From the NCBI RefSeq assembly GCF_000004075.3, contig NC_026655.2, forward strand, positions 24,165,489 to 24,229,488: a stretch of 64,000 bases of DNA, read 5' to 3'. A program made the position numbers and the translations under genes. Shown here in pieces: positions 36,301 through 50,119 of the stretch; position 1 is the stretch's first letter, and every line of letters begins with the position of its first letter. The notes beneath the pieces were generated by a model. It did no database searches. It was not told the DNA's origin and saw nothing but the letters and a program-made list of their open reading frames with translations. This DNA comes from Cucumis sativus. Its lineage: Eukaryota; Streptophyta; Magnoliopsida; Cucurbitales; Cucurbitaceae.

Positions 36301-38974
36301 CTTGGGTAGCAGAAGGCCCAAATACTTTGTTAAATTTGAATGATTTCCTTCCCTCCTTGCCATATTTCGATGGTGTCATAATGCTCATATTCCCTTCATC
36401 TATGCGATCGACAGTAGAAGGTCGATTTGAATGCCCACCGAGGAATGGTCGAACTCTACAATATACTCTGATATTTCCTGAGAGATGAATGCAATATATG
36501 AACATTATGAAGAAGTTCACATTACAAAGCTACAAACTTAACCCACTGCAAATGCTACCTTTCAGATCTTGGACTTGGTTGTATAGTTTTCGATTTTCTT
36601 CAAGAACTCTTCGGTATTCTGAAGCAGCATAAGCCACACTATACATGCGCTTACCTAATTTAGGCGGGCAGTTAGACTGAGAATACATTTGAAGGTACGA
36701 GCTAGAAGAATGATAAAAGAATTTAACTTAACTAGTAATTTATACCTAGAGTATTGAATTCCTCTTGGTACTTCATTTGCAAAATCTGCATTCCGACCTT
36801 GGTTTCACCAAGAGCATCCTTTAACATCTACAGAAGAAAACCAACTATGAAATTGTATATTCCAGAGGAGTAATTAGCTATTAGCTACTACATTATAGCA
36901 CCAGCTACCTCTATGTTTCTCTGTTGCTGTTCAAGTAGCATCTGTCTTCTCAAGATTTGGCGTTCTAATTCCTCGTCACGTTGATCATTAGCCTCACCGT
37001 TTTCCACTTTTGTTTCAGGACAACTTTCTGCTTCAGGAAAGCTCTCTGCCTCGAGACAAATTGTTACCTCTGGACTGTCTTTTGGACTATTTATCTCTTC
37101 AACACAACTTGTTGCTTCTGGACTACTTATTTCTTCAGGAGAACTAGTTGTTTCCTCTTCCATCTTAATCTCTCGAAAACATAACATATGTTAGCATCTC
37201 ATCCAGCTTAAGAAGAAATGGTCTTCAACTATAAACTTAGTGCCAAAATGTTGTCGTAAGATATATAATTCACAGCTTACCGTTTCATCAGCAGAAGTTA
37301 TCTGTGGAGGAGATTTGTTAGATATAGATTCTGCCACATCTTCTGGACTTGCTTTTATCTATCAAATGGGAAGAATGGAATGTCATAAGCATAGAACAAA
37401 TAGAGAATATATGGAGATGGAGTGATTGTTAAATCACCATTGAATCCGAAAATTTAAGCTATCTGATGAGTTATAACAAAGGTCTAAGTTTACTGATATG
37501 TAATAAAAATTGGTGTAATCACGATAGGATTCTATTAGTTGATCAATCATAATGGATTTGAATTGCAAACATAATTGAATTGCTTTTGATTGCATTTACT
37601 TAGGATTACAAACATGTCACATTTTACGTTAACTTCTACTATTATCACTTGACTCTAACGGTAATGATAATGGTAAAACGTGACAAATTTATAATTCTCA
37701 TATCGTTACACTAATAGTAATTGGAACGCTGACCGTAATGGTAAAGGTAAAGATAGTGGGTTCTACTTAATTTTCAGTACAAACAAATTGTGCACCCTCC
37801 ATTCCACAATCAGATTGCATGTTTCGATTACATATTTAGAGTTGGGTCCTAGAGTTCATTATAATTACACTGTGAGAAATATTGTCATTATAATTACATA
37901 TTTAGAATGGAATGTCATAAGCATAGAACACTGGAAACAACTAAATACTGATTCCTAAAGAAAAACATTGTGAGAAATAGAAAGTATACCATATTGTTAT
38001 GAGTTGCTAGTCGATGCTCAAACTCTTCCATGACTTTACCAATCATACATTCCACAATCTACATATTCATTTTCAAAAAGGAAAGTAGAAAACAAGTTAG
38101 GAAATGAAGAGATAAGAAAGAAAACTCAGCTCAACCTCTTCATATTTCTAGGAAGAAGATCATTATAACTTGATAATTAAAAGGCAAACACATACACTGG
38201 GGATTTCGTCAAGCTGTTTATTTGAAAGAAGTTGAGAAAGTAGCATATGTAAGGGACGGGAAGATCCCTGCGCTCGAAATTTGTAAAAGGTCATTAGATG
38301 GTTAATTAAACCAACTCAATCAACAATGTAAAGAAAAATCAATCAACAAGGTAGAAACCGAAAGCAAAGAAAAGAGGGATGAAAGGCTCACTAACTGCTT
38401 CATTGCTATTATCATTGCTGTTATCACCACTTGAAGACGATTCAAGAGAAAAACTATCACCATTAGATGAAGTTTTCGTAAAAGAATTCATGAATGGTTC
38501 TGAATTTTTTAGCACCACATTTTTCCGCGATGTCGGTGATTTCGCTGCCCCACCAAATTTCCACATCCCGTTTCCGCCTCCTTGTTTCCAGGTGCTATAT
38601 GACTTGAGTGCCAAAACGGAATTCACAACCCTTGTAGATTTCCCTCCCTAACATAGCCATACACATCAATACAACCAGAAGAGAGATAAATCTGCTTCAA
38701 GTTAACGAAAAATGATCAAAAACCACCAAACGTACCTGTTCTAGATCAGAGGCTTCAAAAGTTGGCAACCCCATTTCTTCTATGGCCACCAGAAAATTTC
38801 TCACATTCTCAAAGTATTGGTATGCAGATAAGGGTGCCCCATCAGGAATAATTACAGAATCACATGGGCCTTCAACAACCTACACAAGAACAGGAATCGA
38901 ATGACCACACGATAGACGTACTCGCCAAAACTTTTCATAAGATGGGAAGAATATTTACGTTATTCCAACTTTCT

Positions 38975-39009
<35 letters not shown>

Positions 39010-39572
39010 CTTCTGGAACCAAGAACTAAGACAACGTCGCCACAAGATGCAATAGTAACAGAATAAGGGAGAAAATGATGAACTATATATACCTTTGAGA
39101 TTGCTCCAGGTTGAACCTTATTGAGAACATTGCAAAGAATAATTCCACTTCTTAATCCAAGCCTAAATTCCTCTTCAGAAGGCTCAGCTGGCAAGTCTTT
39201 ACCACCAACAACCCCAACGGTTTTCCTTAGCCACCCGGCCGCTTCATACCTTCTCAAGGCTTCAAAGTAAAATGATGAACATTCAATTTCATTTCCACAC
39301 CAAACGTGGGATTGAATTCAAGGTAGCTAACATATGTTTCTCAAAATACATTACAACAACAGAAATGGTAAAAATCAATTAACAAATCACATCATTCAAC
39401 AGACATTATGTAAAGAAAAGGAAAGCCCAGAAAACAAGAAAACAAAGAACATACAGTCTTCTTCAGACTTCTTCGAAGCCAAATCGATATTACGGGGACG
39501 AACGCCATGCTGCTGAAGAACATCTTCAACCACAGAAGCAACAGAAAACGGAAAAACTTGCTCTGTCGCCAT
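33395..39572 (-). CDS. Kinesin-14 with N-terminal calponin-homology domain
   Basis: This gene encodes a minus-end-directed plant kinesin of the CH-domain KIN-14 group, able to link actin and microtubules in known members. The 19 exons, all in phase, give 1073 residues. Domains in order: CH at about 40-160 ([41 protein letters not shown]); Ser/Asn-rich linker; acidic SPE-rich exon (301-385); coiled coil (about 356-440); kinesin-14 neck [14 protein letters not shown]; motor to about 780, with P-loop GQTGSGKT (529-536), switch I NDRSSRSH (645-652), switch II DLAGSE (678-683) and YRNSKLT; basic tail ending GGKRKGGKY. The start at 39572 precedes the CH domain by the usual distance. Exons: 39572-39455, 39259-39093, 38879-38736, 38647-38396, 38267-38196, 38058-37990, 37358-37281, 37163-36909, 36827-36746, 36654-36559, 36477-36301, 36222-36116, 36024-35846, 35756-35595, 35485-35232, 35148-34985, 34722-34534, 34352-33826, 33524-33395. 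Exon 8 may start two codons earlier. Confidence 0.95.
35757..35845 (-). other. U12-type AT-AC intron in the kinesin motor domain
   Basis: The 89 nt intron begins ATATCCTTTT after CCGAAG. It has the branch-point motif TCCTTAAC at 35774-35767 and ends TTAC before GTTGGAAG. Joining AG with G makes an Arg codon (599) and restores the motor sequence NNRRLEVRNSS. No GT-AG alternative restores the frame here. All three elements fit the minor-spliceosome consensus. Confidence 0.88.
38983..39007. repeat. (AT)n microsatellite in kinesin intron 2
   Basis: An uninterrupted AT dinucleotide run of about 26 bases inside the intron between the second and third coding exons. Confidence 0.9.
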
Positions 39573-39982
39573 TACTAAGTACCCTGAAGAACAATCAATC
39601 CACAGAAATGACTAAACTATTCAAAACAATCCCAATTTCGAAGAAAACAAATTGGGTGTTCGAATAGAAATGAAATAGAAAAAGGGTGGAAAGGAGAGCT
39701 CAGGAGAAGGGGATTGTTGATTCTGGATGATGAATCATTGAAAAATTTGAAGAAAAGAGGAAGAGGGAGAGAAAAAATTGGGCTTTTTTTAGCGGGTGGA
39801 GTCGTTTATTGTTGTTAAGAAAGGATTATCTCTGTGTTTATCAAAAATCTTTGATGGGCGTTTTCAGTTTTATGTGTTCGTCCAAATTTTGTTGGAGAAA
39901 ATGAGACCGAAGCTACTTCCGAGCCTCCCGCGAACAAAGATGGCATAACGGTTTGTGTTCAACGGGTGAGAAATTTTAAAAC

Positions 39983-39983
<1 letters not shown>

Positions 39984-40017
<34 letters not shown>
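39984..40017. repeat. (TA)n microsatellite
   Basis: About 34 bases of uninterrupted alternating T and A, about 410 bp upstream of the kinesin start codon. Confidence 0.9.
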
Positions 40018-40021
<4 letters not shown>

Positions 40022-42632
40022 ATTTCTCCCAATTACTTCTAATTCTTTTTCAATTCACTTTTTCTTTTTCTTTTTATCACCCAAAATTACCATTTCACCC
40101 CTACAACACAAAATCTTCCATTTTATTTTTGGAAATTATTCTAAACACAAAATTGTTCCAAATATTTACAAAATATATGATATTTTATTATATTTTTTTA
40201 ATAAAATATTTGAATTATCGATGAAATTTTATAAATAAAAAAAAAATAGAGCCCTAAAATAGTCATTATGAAATGTTAGTTTCCTTCTCTCACTTGTAAG
40301 ATTTCTTTTATTATTATTACAAACAAAAATCTAAGTTTTTCTTCTTTCTTTTTTCCCTTCTTCCCACCATGGTCCATTGCTCTAATTCTTTGGTCCACAA
40401 TTGCATATCATTTTTCTTCCTAATTTTAACCTTTTAAACAAAATTAGGTTTTAATAGGAGGTCGGGTATAGCTTTTATCTATCAAATAAAAAATAGTAGC
40501 TTAATTGATATGCAAGTGTATTAGCAACTACTAAGTTTGAAATATCCTCATCTGATCTGTACTTAAAAAGCTGTCATGATTTCTAATTATTCTATTTATG
40601 TACGGTGTAAATTATATTCTTTTCTAAATTTGAATCTTATAACCAACGTAACTGAAGAAATTAAAAATGACAATTTTGGCAATGACAATGTAGATACATT
40701 AAACATCATCAAGTTAAAAGTCGAGAAAATTGCCAAAGAGATAAAAAAAAAACGTTCACACGAACCTATTTAATCTATATGTTTTAATTGAAAATGAGAA
40801 AAGAAAAAGAAATTAGAAAGAACTAATATGATGATGAGAAGGAATCTAAAATATCACTTAAGAGAAAAGAGGGAAAATAAATTGTAGTTAGATAGTGTTT
40901 CCTATTCTAATTTTGGTGTTGATGTAACAAAAACAAATTGTTATTGGTGTGATAATGATTCAAACATCAACTTTTTTTTTAGTTAAACAGTTAAAAGTAT
41001 CACTATATATCAAGATTTGGTATGTAAGAGACAATAATGTAAGATTCAGTATTGAAATACTCATCTTATTATAATTTGTATATGAACATAATTCAATCAA
41101 TATCGTGTTTGTATTGTTCGATTCTTCCGATCCTTTTCCTCCTGGTTTAATTATTATAGCTTTGTTATTTTTCAGTCTTCATTTAAAAAAATTTGTTCAC
41201 TAAAATATTTACTTTTTAAAGAGTAGATGGGGTTAATATAATAATTTTGAAAGTAATGGCAATGGCAATGGCAATGAGAAGTAAACCTTTTCTAAATTAA
41301 AAAAAAAAATCAATTAAACATTATCTTAGAAAAGAATGTCATTAATTTAAACAATTAACTAATAAATACAAACTTTAGATGGTAATTTTGTTTAAAAAAT
41401 TAATAATGAATTAAATTTGGACAAAAGAAGGAGATTATAATTATTTTAGGTTCCTCTTTTTCCTTCATAGGTTACACTCTTTCATTCATTAAACAAAAGC
41501 CATTATATCAAATGGCTTTTGCTTGAATTCTACACATCATCTGTGTATTTGCTTTTATTGCCTTAAAAAATATATAAAGATATATATTACATTTTTGTTC
41601 TTAATATATTTTGTTAATTTGTAGTCTCAATTATTTCTTTATTTGTGAATTTAAATGTTAAAAATGACTCTAGCGATAATTACATGATATAATATTTCAT
41701 CTAAGAAAAGTAAAAGCTCAATTTTTTTACTAACTTCCTAAAAATTTAAAGGTACACACAAAATCTCGTTTAAATTTTTAACGATTTACTAAGCATTATT
41801 GCAATTCATCATTTAGTATCAACTGACTTCAATTGTAATTTTTTTGATCGATTTGTTGTTGTTCTAATCTTCTTAATTGAGTCCACCCCACTTGAATGTG
41901 AGTGTGAACTCAGTTAAACTTAGATATCAACCGCATTTAACTTTTCATCGTTGTGAACATACAAATTAGGGTTAAGATATATATATTTAAATGAAAAAAA
42001 AAAAAAAACAAAAAAGAACATAAAAGATAGGAGGAAACTTATATTGATTTATTTTACATATCTCATTTGTTTAATTGCTTAGAAATTAAGCTTTTAACCT
42101 ATATATTTTGATACTTTAATTTCTCTCTCTCATGATTAAGCCCACTTAAAATCTTCATTTGTAATTAAGAATGTCATGGCATGCATTAGCTTTGGCCTTG
42201 GAGATGCTTTTCAAGAAGTATATGATAATACATATAATATATATAGAGGTTTCTTTGCAATGGGAATATTTCATCAACTTTTCCCTTGTAAATTTAATCA
42301 CCAATTTTCTTTACGTATAGATATGGAAAAATAATGAGAGTGAGAAGAAAGACCTCTCCATAGGCTCCAGGTTTAGCTACAAACAAATCACAACCACAAG
42401 AGTTATATAATGGAAGAAAAACTGATCGCCCAAAAGTCGTTGAAACTTTCGATCAAAGCAAATAATATTTCCATTCTCACACCAATCTACTAGTATTAGT
42501 GTAATAACGAGATTAAACCACAAAGAGATGATTGCTTTTTTTTTTCTAAAAGAACCACTTGTTGCAAGTAACCAATTTGATTTAACTAATTATGTTATTG
42601 TCAACATAAGTATAACTCAACCAATCTAGTGC

Positions 42633-42639
<7 letters not shown>

Positions 42640-42668
<29 letters not shown>
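42640..42668. repeat. (AT)n microsatellite
   Basis: Uninterrupted AT run of about 29 bases in the gene-poor region. Confidence 0.9.
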
Positions 42669-42669
<1 letters not shown>

Positions 42670-43689
42670 GCTGCAAAGTCATGTATTTTAGATTCTCCCC
42701 ACACCCCACGTATTATTAAAATAAACATTGATTTAATTATTAAGTAGGCGTGAGTATAACAAAATGATTTTATACTTTATATATTGAAACAATTATGATT
42801 ACGAGTTTCATTAGATATCTATTAGAGGTAACAAAACATAAATATCAATCATCATAAATCATGATAGATGTGGTTCAAAGTTTAAAATTGACTGATATAT
42901 GTTTGAAAATGAGACTAGGGAAGGAAGTCATAACCTATCATGACACTAATTGTCAGATGAGCTTAGCTTAATCGACACGATATAATTTTAAATACTATAT
43001 AGTTTTGGTTTTTTTTTTTTCCAAATTTTTTATTCTTTAATCTTAGCCTCTAAAATTAAGGTTATTTTTCTTAAAACCATATTCAAACCACATTGAAGAT
43101 TTTCATGATGACTCAAAGATTCTTCATATACAATAAAATTATATATGTATATGTGTGTGTATATATATACACACATATATAAACTCACCTTTTGATATAA
43201 TATAATGATTCAATTTGTCAACCACATATGAAAAAAGGTATAATCATGTTTGCAATTATTTAGTAAATCTTTTATGGGTAATTTTTGTAAGAAATTAAAT
43301 AAATAAAAAAGGGTGATTCTAATTAAAATCTAAGAAAAAGAAACGTATGAAATTAAAGAATCATGTCAATAATTAGACCTAGTGCTTAACTCTCATTCTT
43401 ATTTCATCCTTTTAATTAAAACTTTTTAAAACACATATTTTTATTCTTACATAACATGTTATGCATATACTAATTAATCTATCTATATGGTTTAAGAAAA
43501 ACTAATTTATGTTGTGAATAAATAAACTATATAATCAAACAAATATAAATTCAAACATGATGAGTCAACATAATAATTTAAAATGTGCACAAAAAGTAAA
43601 AACAAATAGAAAATAAATAAATAAACAAAAAGGGTAATAAGGTCAATTACAAAACCAAAGCTTCCCTCCAAGCTGAGTGTTAAAAAACG

Positions 43690-43840
43690 CGCGACTTTTG
43701 GTTCGGAACCAAAGCAGATAGCTTCGGTAACCGTAATTATATATTATTTTTAAAATATACGATTCCGGCCGGCAAGGTAAGTCTAGAGGAAGAAGATGTA
43801 AGAGCCGCCGCCGCCCCCCGCCGGCCGGCTGGCCGGCCTA
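43690..43840. other. GC-rich island with inverted repeat
   Basis: A small GC-rich patch in very AT-rich DNA. It has an 8 bp inverted repeat with one-base spacer (TTTGGTTC, G, GAACCAAA, about 43698-43713), GTTCGG and GCGCGC-like CpG-rich words, and a GCC-repeat tract running into GCCGGCCGGCTGGCCGGCC near 43820-43838. No ORF is associated. It could be a promoter or leader of an unrecognised transcript. Confidence 0.4.
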
Positions 43841-46800
43841 CCTATCAAAAATGTTTGGAAAAGCTTTCCTATTCAATAATTCTCATAATAATAACACCCA
43901 TTCTTCTTCCTTTTCTAATACACGCATCGATCATCGATGCTTTTAAAGTAAAAGCAAAAATGTTTTTTAAATTCCTACATTTCCGAAAATCGATCAAACC
44001 ATTCTCAAAATAAATAAATTAGAGGTTGTTTTGGCCGTGACTCGTTGTAGAATAAGATGTAACATAATGTAATAGAAAACTCATGTTTTAATTGAGTACT
44101 TGTGGTATAAAACTTATTCTTTTATTATGTTTCAACCGTTTTTAATCTGACATTCTTTTTCATTGTTTTCATATTTTATGATCTCTCATTTTTGTTCCGT
44201 CTTTGAGAAAATTGCATTAAATGACAAAAGAAAAAGAATAAAAAACAGTACACAACACCTTCTTTTTTCATATTGTAAATATGACAAATATAATAAGTAG
44301 TTTAATATACTATAGAACCAGTTATTTTTAAATTTGATATTTTTGCAATTTAGAAAGTGCCAGACATGAAAGCAATAAGGTAAATAAAATATAAATAATA
44401 GAGGCATGTTAAGTGGTTTAATAATTTAAATGGATTAATTTGGGAGTTCAATTAAAAAGAAGTTAATTAATTAGATATTTTTTTGGCGGTATCCCATGAA
44501 CAATAACTTTAACTTTATTAGATCCCATCATGCCAAATTAATAACTTTTGACCAATTAAATATATTCTATATTCTATACCTCACTCATTTTCTAAAGGGA
44601 AAACTTACATAGAAATTAATAATTATTTCAATTTTGTTAAGGATATAATTTAATTTCTTATCTACTAATCAAATAATTGCGCTTGATTAAGCAAAATGCA
44701 TGCACCCTAATAATTAATAAATATGAATTTTGATCATTTTATATCAATATTATTATAACTTGCTTTTTCCTTAATATATGAAAATTTTAAAATGACTATA
44801 CTTTAATTTAATTATAAGTTGGGTGAAGGCTTCTTTTGGGTGTGGTTATAAGATTAAGATGAGAAGAAGACACTTAATTAGCTTCTTAATCCTTTCCATA
44901 ATAAGAAAACTTGATTAAACTAAAGCCATTGTAGGGCACTCTACCCTTAATTAAATTAAGAGGATATACACCTTTTAGTTTCTTTTATTTTATAAAAAGC
45001 CACATGCCCCATATGCTTAGAAAAAAGCTAAGTTAATTTTTGAGAAACCCTACCCTCAAAAGTGTAGGACATACTATACCCTAAATTCTTAATTAATTAA
45101 AATCCTAAAAGTATATTGTCCAAGACTACTTTTGAGAGACATAGAGATTCTTTGTTATATTAATGTGTGTGGACATTGAGAAATAATAAGATTGTGTGTG
45201 TTGAGGGAAAAATTGCCTTTTATATTAAACAATTACGATAAACTCTCTCTCTTTTCTTTTTTTTATCAAAAGGGTTTGCGATCTATATAATAAATTTGGT
45301 CTTTAAATATATTCACTTAATCAACTAATACACATCTAGGATATTATAGTAAATCATAAAAGGTAAAATAATTGCATGAGACTTTACATTTTCGAACTCA
45401 ATTATTTCATGATCAAAATCACTTTTAAATTGGTAGTTAAAGAGGAAGATGGTTTATCGTGATGTGGTTGATTGTAACATACGATAACCATATATTATAT
45501 TATATCTTTGATAAGTCTATGAATATTTAATTGTAATTCCTAATTAGAAAACGTGATGAGACTTTGGATTATGAAAGAATGGAAGATTTAAGGAATGAAA
45601 ATGAGAGAGAGAGACTTGTAATTGAAGGGTGGGATAGATAGTTGATTGGTTGAAAATTGAAGAGTTGTTTATTGAAAAAGAGTTGGGTTAGCAAAACTCC
45701 ATAACATATATTGCTACCAATAATGGCTGGTCTAGCTACCTTTGACCAACCCAATTTAATCTTTTATTCATACACATATATATCTTTTTCTTTTTACTAA
45801 AATATAATATTTTTTTGGTCCCCTAAGCTTCATTTTATTTTAATCAAATTAGGTATAAAAGATGTAAATGTCTGTTCCAGTATGTATGTATGCATATCAA
45901 TTATTATATTACAAATTCAGTGTCATGTTTGTGATCTAAATCATATCGAAAGTATATATCACTTTGTTTTTAAGTACGCACTTCAATTTAAATTGTTTTA
46001 ATGTAACAAATTAAAGGGATATAAGGTGTGTGATTGTCTTTTCAATATGTCTCTACCATTTGATATAATGATGTTTAATGCATTATACCCGAAAGGATAG
46101 GAAAGATTCATTATATGTAAACACACTTCGACTTTTTTCATAGTGTCGTAACGTAGAATGAGAGATGTGATTAATATGTTCAAAATATATCCCTACAACG
46201 TAAGATCTACACGAAAGAATAGATGTGATTGTTATATACTCCAATCCATATATAAGGTCCAAATCACACTTATACACAAAACAATAATACATCACCACTT
46301 CAATGTATATGAATAGTTGTAATGAAAGGATTAAATAGGAATCACCACAAAAATTGTAAGAAAAATTCCTTCCTCACATATATATATAAATAAAAGTATA
46401 GATTAAAGACAATATTTAAACTAGCTACATAGTTTTAGTTTAAAGGATCATTTTTAATCTATAATTATTTAAAAAACTTAAAGAAACAATATGAATTATC
46501 TTTTTTTTTTTAAACGTTGATATATATAATTAATAATGAAAAAAGGCAAGGCATATGATGGCATATGTTGTGGTTTATGAAGGTCAATTATGGCTCATTT
46601 CTTTCACATATATTCATCACATACCTTTACTATTCACACATAGATTAGGGCTGTCTTCATCTTTAGGCACCATCCAAAACCCTACTTTTTCTTTCTTTCA
46701 TTACTATACTTATTAACCCTAAACCCTTTGCTTTTCACTTTGGTATTAACCCAACATTATAAAACCCTTTTTCAAAAACATTTAGATCACCATTAAACAC

Positions 46801-48219
46801 ATATTGTCAAGGATATTAGGTAGAAGATTACAAAAGACCCATCTACCTAATTAACAATATATATATATATTGATTTGATTCATCTCTATAGGTATGGGTT
46901 ACCATATACATCTATCCATCTAATAGGGATTTCATTGTATTAACAAGTGCTTTAGAGGCTCATCATCTCTATTGTTTCCTTATTATATTCTTCCAATACT
47001 TTGGATAAATCAAAGCAAGAAAATCATTTGGGCCAAGAGATATTTTCAAGGGCTTCATTAGTTGTTTAAAGCCCTTTCCACATGAAAATTTTTCAACAAT
47101 TGGGTTTTAGCTTTCTATTGAAAAATTTGGTTCCACATGGTCCATAATTTGTTTAATAGCATTCTCATCAATTTGAGACTTTTTAGTTCATCAAAATAAA
47201 GACACATTATTTCTATGAAACCAATGTGTATATATGATGATATGCTATGTCTATTTTCTCTAATATGGACCTTATTCTAGGGGTGGGCATAGTCATCTAT
47301 AGACATAAATGAGATGGATCAGTAAGTGTTGCACGTATATTATTGATCTACGTTAAAAAGTAATTTTTCTATATATCATTGTCAAAAAATTTAGTTTGGA
47401 ATTCGATTTAGTATTTGGTTTTTAAATCGTATAGAGAGTGGATTTTAAACTATTAAAATTACTTTTTTTAAAAAAAATCACTTTGAAATGTGTCACTAAT
47501 CGTTATCTAATGCTTGATTTTACACTTTTCACATGATAAAAATATATGATTTTGATCGATACTTAAAAATTAATATGTTTTGAAAACGATAACAAATATT
47601 TTTACTATTTCAAATTCTTCCATGAGGTTGAATTGCACACCATTTAAAAATTAGATATAACAAGTTGAACAGATGATCAAGAAGTACAAAAAAACGTACA
47701 ACTTTTTGATTAATAGTGTATTTTGGGTGTGAATTGAGTTATCATTAACAAACAATAAATTTTGGCATAGGTGAATGGTTTATGATCGTTGGGTATAAAA
47801 AATTCCAAAATCTAAAATTGAGAATTTAGGGTTGATTGAATCTCCACCAATAAAAACCAAAAGTTTGATCCACAAATTAAAAAAAAAAAAGGGATAAATC
47901 TTTCTTTAGTTTGGGACCCCCCCAATAATTAGGGCAGGAAGTCCCTATTTTAGTTGATGGGATGAGGAAAATTTCTCCTTCTACTTATATAATTTTGGAA
48001 CAATGACATGTACTCCTCCAACCAAAAGCTCCTACTCATTAAATTTGCTTTAATCATCATTTTTCAATTCAATTCTAATTACATGGATCAAAATAAGATT
48101 ACTTTTTATAAATATAAAAAAACATTTAAAATATTTACGATCCATCTACCAAAATGAAAACGTTCATTAATTAAGCTAGTCATCTTTTAAAAATATTTTA
48201 GATTTATCTTTCCTTTTTA

Positions 48220-48720
48220 TCGTCTTTCTTCTACTATTTTTCTCTTTTTCCGTCATTTTTCTTTCTTCTTATGTTATTTTTTTCAAACTGTTGTTTGGTT
48301 CAAGATCGTGTACCAAAAATAAAAAAGCTGCTTTTTTTTCTTTTCAAAATGTTATTGTTGTTCAAGATCGTCTATCAAATATAAAGGATCTTGAAGAAAA
48401 AAAACATCGTTCAGATTTGGAATGATCATATAAAAAATAGTCAAATCTATAGATTTGAATAGACAAATTTAAATGATTAAATCTAAATGATCGTGTACCA
48501 AATATAAACGATCATCTATCAAATCTAAACGATCGTGTACCAAAAAATTCTTGAAAAAAAATTGTTAAGATTTGATACTCAAATTTAAACGATCTTGTAC
48601 CAAATATAAACGATCTTGTATCAAATATAAATGATCGTGTACCAAAAAATCGTTTAGATTTGACTATTTTCTTTGGTACACGATTATCGTTTAAATTTGA
48701 GAAATTCAGATAGTGAAATG
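48220..48720. repeat. GATCGT-type dispersed repeat, copy B
   Basis: At least eight variants of AAACGATCGTGTACCAAA lie at irregular 20-40 bp spacing, mostly separated by short AT-rich stretches such as AATCT and AATAT. It is the densest cluster of the motif in the window. Confidence 0.65.
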
Positions 48721-49439
48721 TAATCGATTGTTTGCAAATATATTACGCTATGTGAATGTCAAATTAATCATGTGACATTTTTAGTATTTTTCATTGTAAG
48801 TTTTTTTTTAAAAAAAATTGTTTATTTTACAGCTTTATTATATTTTTTAAAAGAACCTTCAAAATAACTAAATATTTATATAAAAAAAACAGTAAACTTT
48901 TTGAAAAATAACAAATAATTTTCTCAATTTTGATTAACTTAAACCTCAACACAAATTTATTATAATTAAGTAGCTAGCTATCACATAACACCCAAATTAT
49001 TAGATATATGAATGAATATCATAGAGGGAAATCAAATGAGTATATATATAGAACCTTTTGAGATCAATTCTGTGACCTATACTCCAACTTGATTTTTTAG
49101 GTTGAGATGTTGCTTCACTTTGAATTTTAGTATCAACTATGGCCATATAACAATACCAACGTCTATAGAAAGATGAATGTTAAGATGATGTTCATTAATA
49201 TTGTACAAGATTATACACCTAATTACCTAATTTATTAAACAACATATCAATTCAATTAAGTAGTTTTTTATATAGCACATATATCCCTGCATGAATGTAC
49301 AGTGTGCTTAACCTTACATGGATGCATTATTATTATTACCCGTAGTTTGGAAATGATATTTTTCATTATTATTATTATTATTAATTATTATCAAACTCGG
49401 CGAGCTACAATAAATAATAAAAGGCCAATTGTATCCTTA

Positions 49440-49940
49440 AATTCATAGTTGTCCGTAAGGATGTAAGTCCAATCCGAATAATCTGAAAATTCGAACTACC
49501 TAGTCCATATTATATGGATTAGGTTAGGTTAGTTTAAAATATGAGTTGAATTAGGTTGAAAGTTAAAAAACTCGGTTCAACCCAACTCAACCAAAATTGA
49601 TATATATTTAGGGTTATGGTTTATATATATTTTATTATTTATTTAATAAAAGTAAAATTAGAAGTATTTTGTTCAACGATCCTATAGAAAGTTAAATGAT
49701 CTCATATGAAAAGTTAGCCGATCCTGTGAGATCGTTTGGAGGTAAAAAGTTGAAACGTTCGCGTAAAAGGGTAAATGGTTGTTTAGAAAGCTAAACGATC
49801 GTAGGTTAGGAATGAAAAAAAAACAATAACAACCCGACAATCCAACCTTTTCGAAAAATTAATCTAAGTTATTCGGGTTGTCAATCCAACTAAATCGAAA
49901 ATATGGATTGGATTGAAGAATGTCATTCAATACAACAGGT
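49440..49940. repeat. Composite repeat with imperfect terminal inverted repeat
   Basis: AATCCGAATAAT (from about 49471) and its imperfect inverse AAGTTATTCGGGTT (about 49866-49879) bracket roughly 400 bp. Inside are GGTTAGGTTAGTTT, TCGGTTCAACCCAACTCAACC and a GATCGT-motif cluster at 49676-49805. This looks like a non-autonomous DNA-element or MITE-like unit, but no target-site duplication was found. Confidence 0.35.
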
Positions 49941-50119
49941 TTAGGTTTAGGTGTTGAAAGATTTAAAACTTAGGTAATGTTAATAATAAGAGATGCATGC
50001 ATGGGAATAAGAGTGAATAGTAAGTGAATGTTACATTGTGTTGTTGAATTTAATTTATTAATGTAATGGCAACCAAAGTATATTAATAATAATGGTGGAT
50101 TTGGAATTGGTTATATATT

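Noticed and set aside
43690..43720. tRNA gene suggested by GGTTCGGAACC
   Set aside because: The B-box-like word is part of an inverted repeat; no A box or cloverleaf fits around it.
46600..47130. MicroRNA precursor (short AAGGGCTT/AAGCCCTT stem near 47.05 kb)
   Set aside because: The stem is only about 8 bp with a small loop, and no known plant microRNA sequence was recognised.
48220..48720. CRISPR-like array of short repeats
   Set aside because: Spacing is irregular, repeats are degenerate, there are no cas genes and the window is plainly eukaryotic; it is a dispersed plant repeat.
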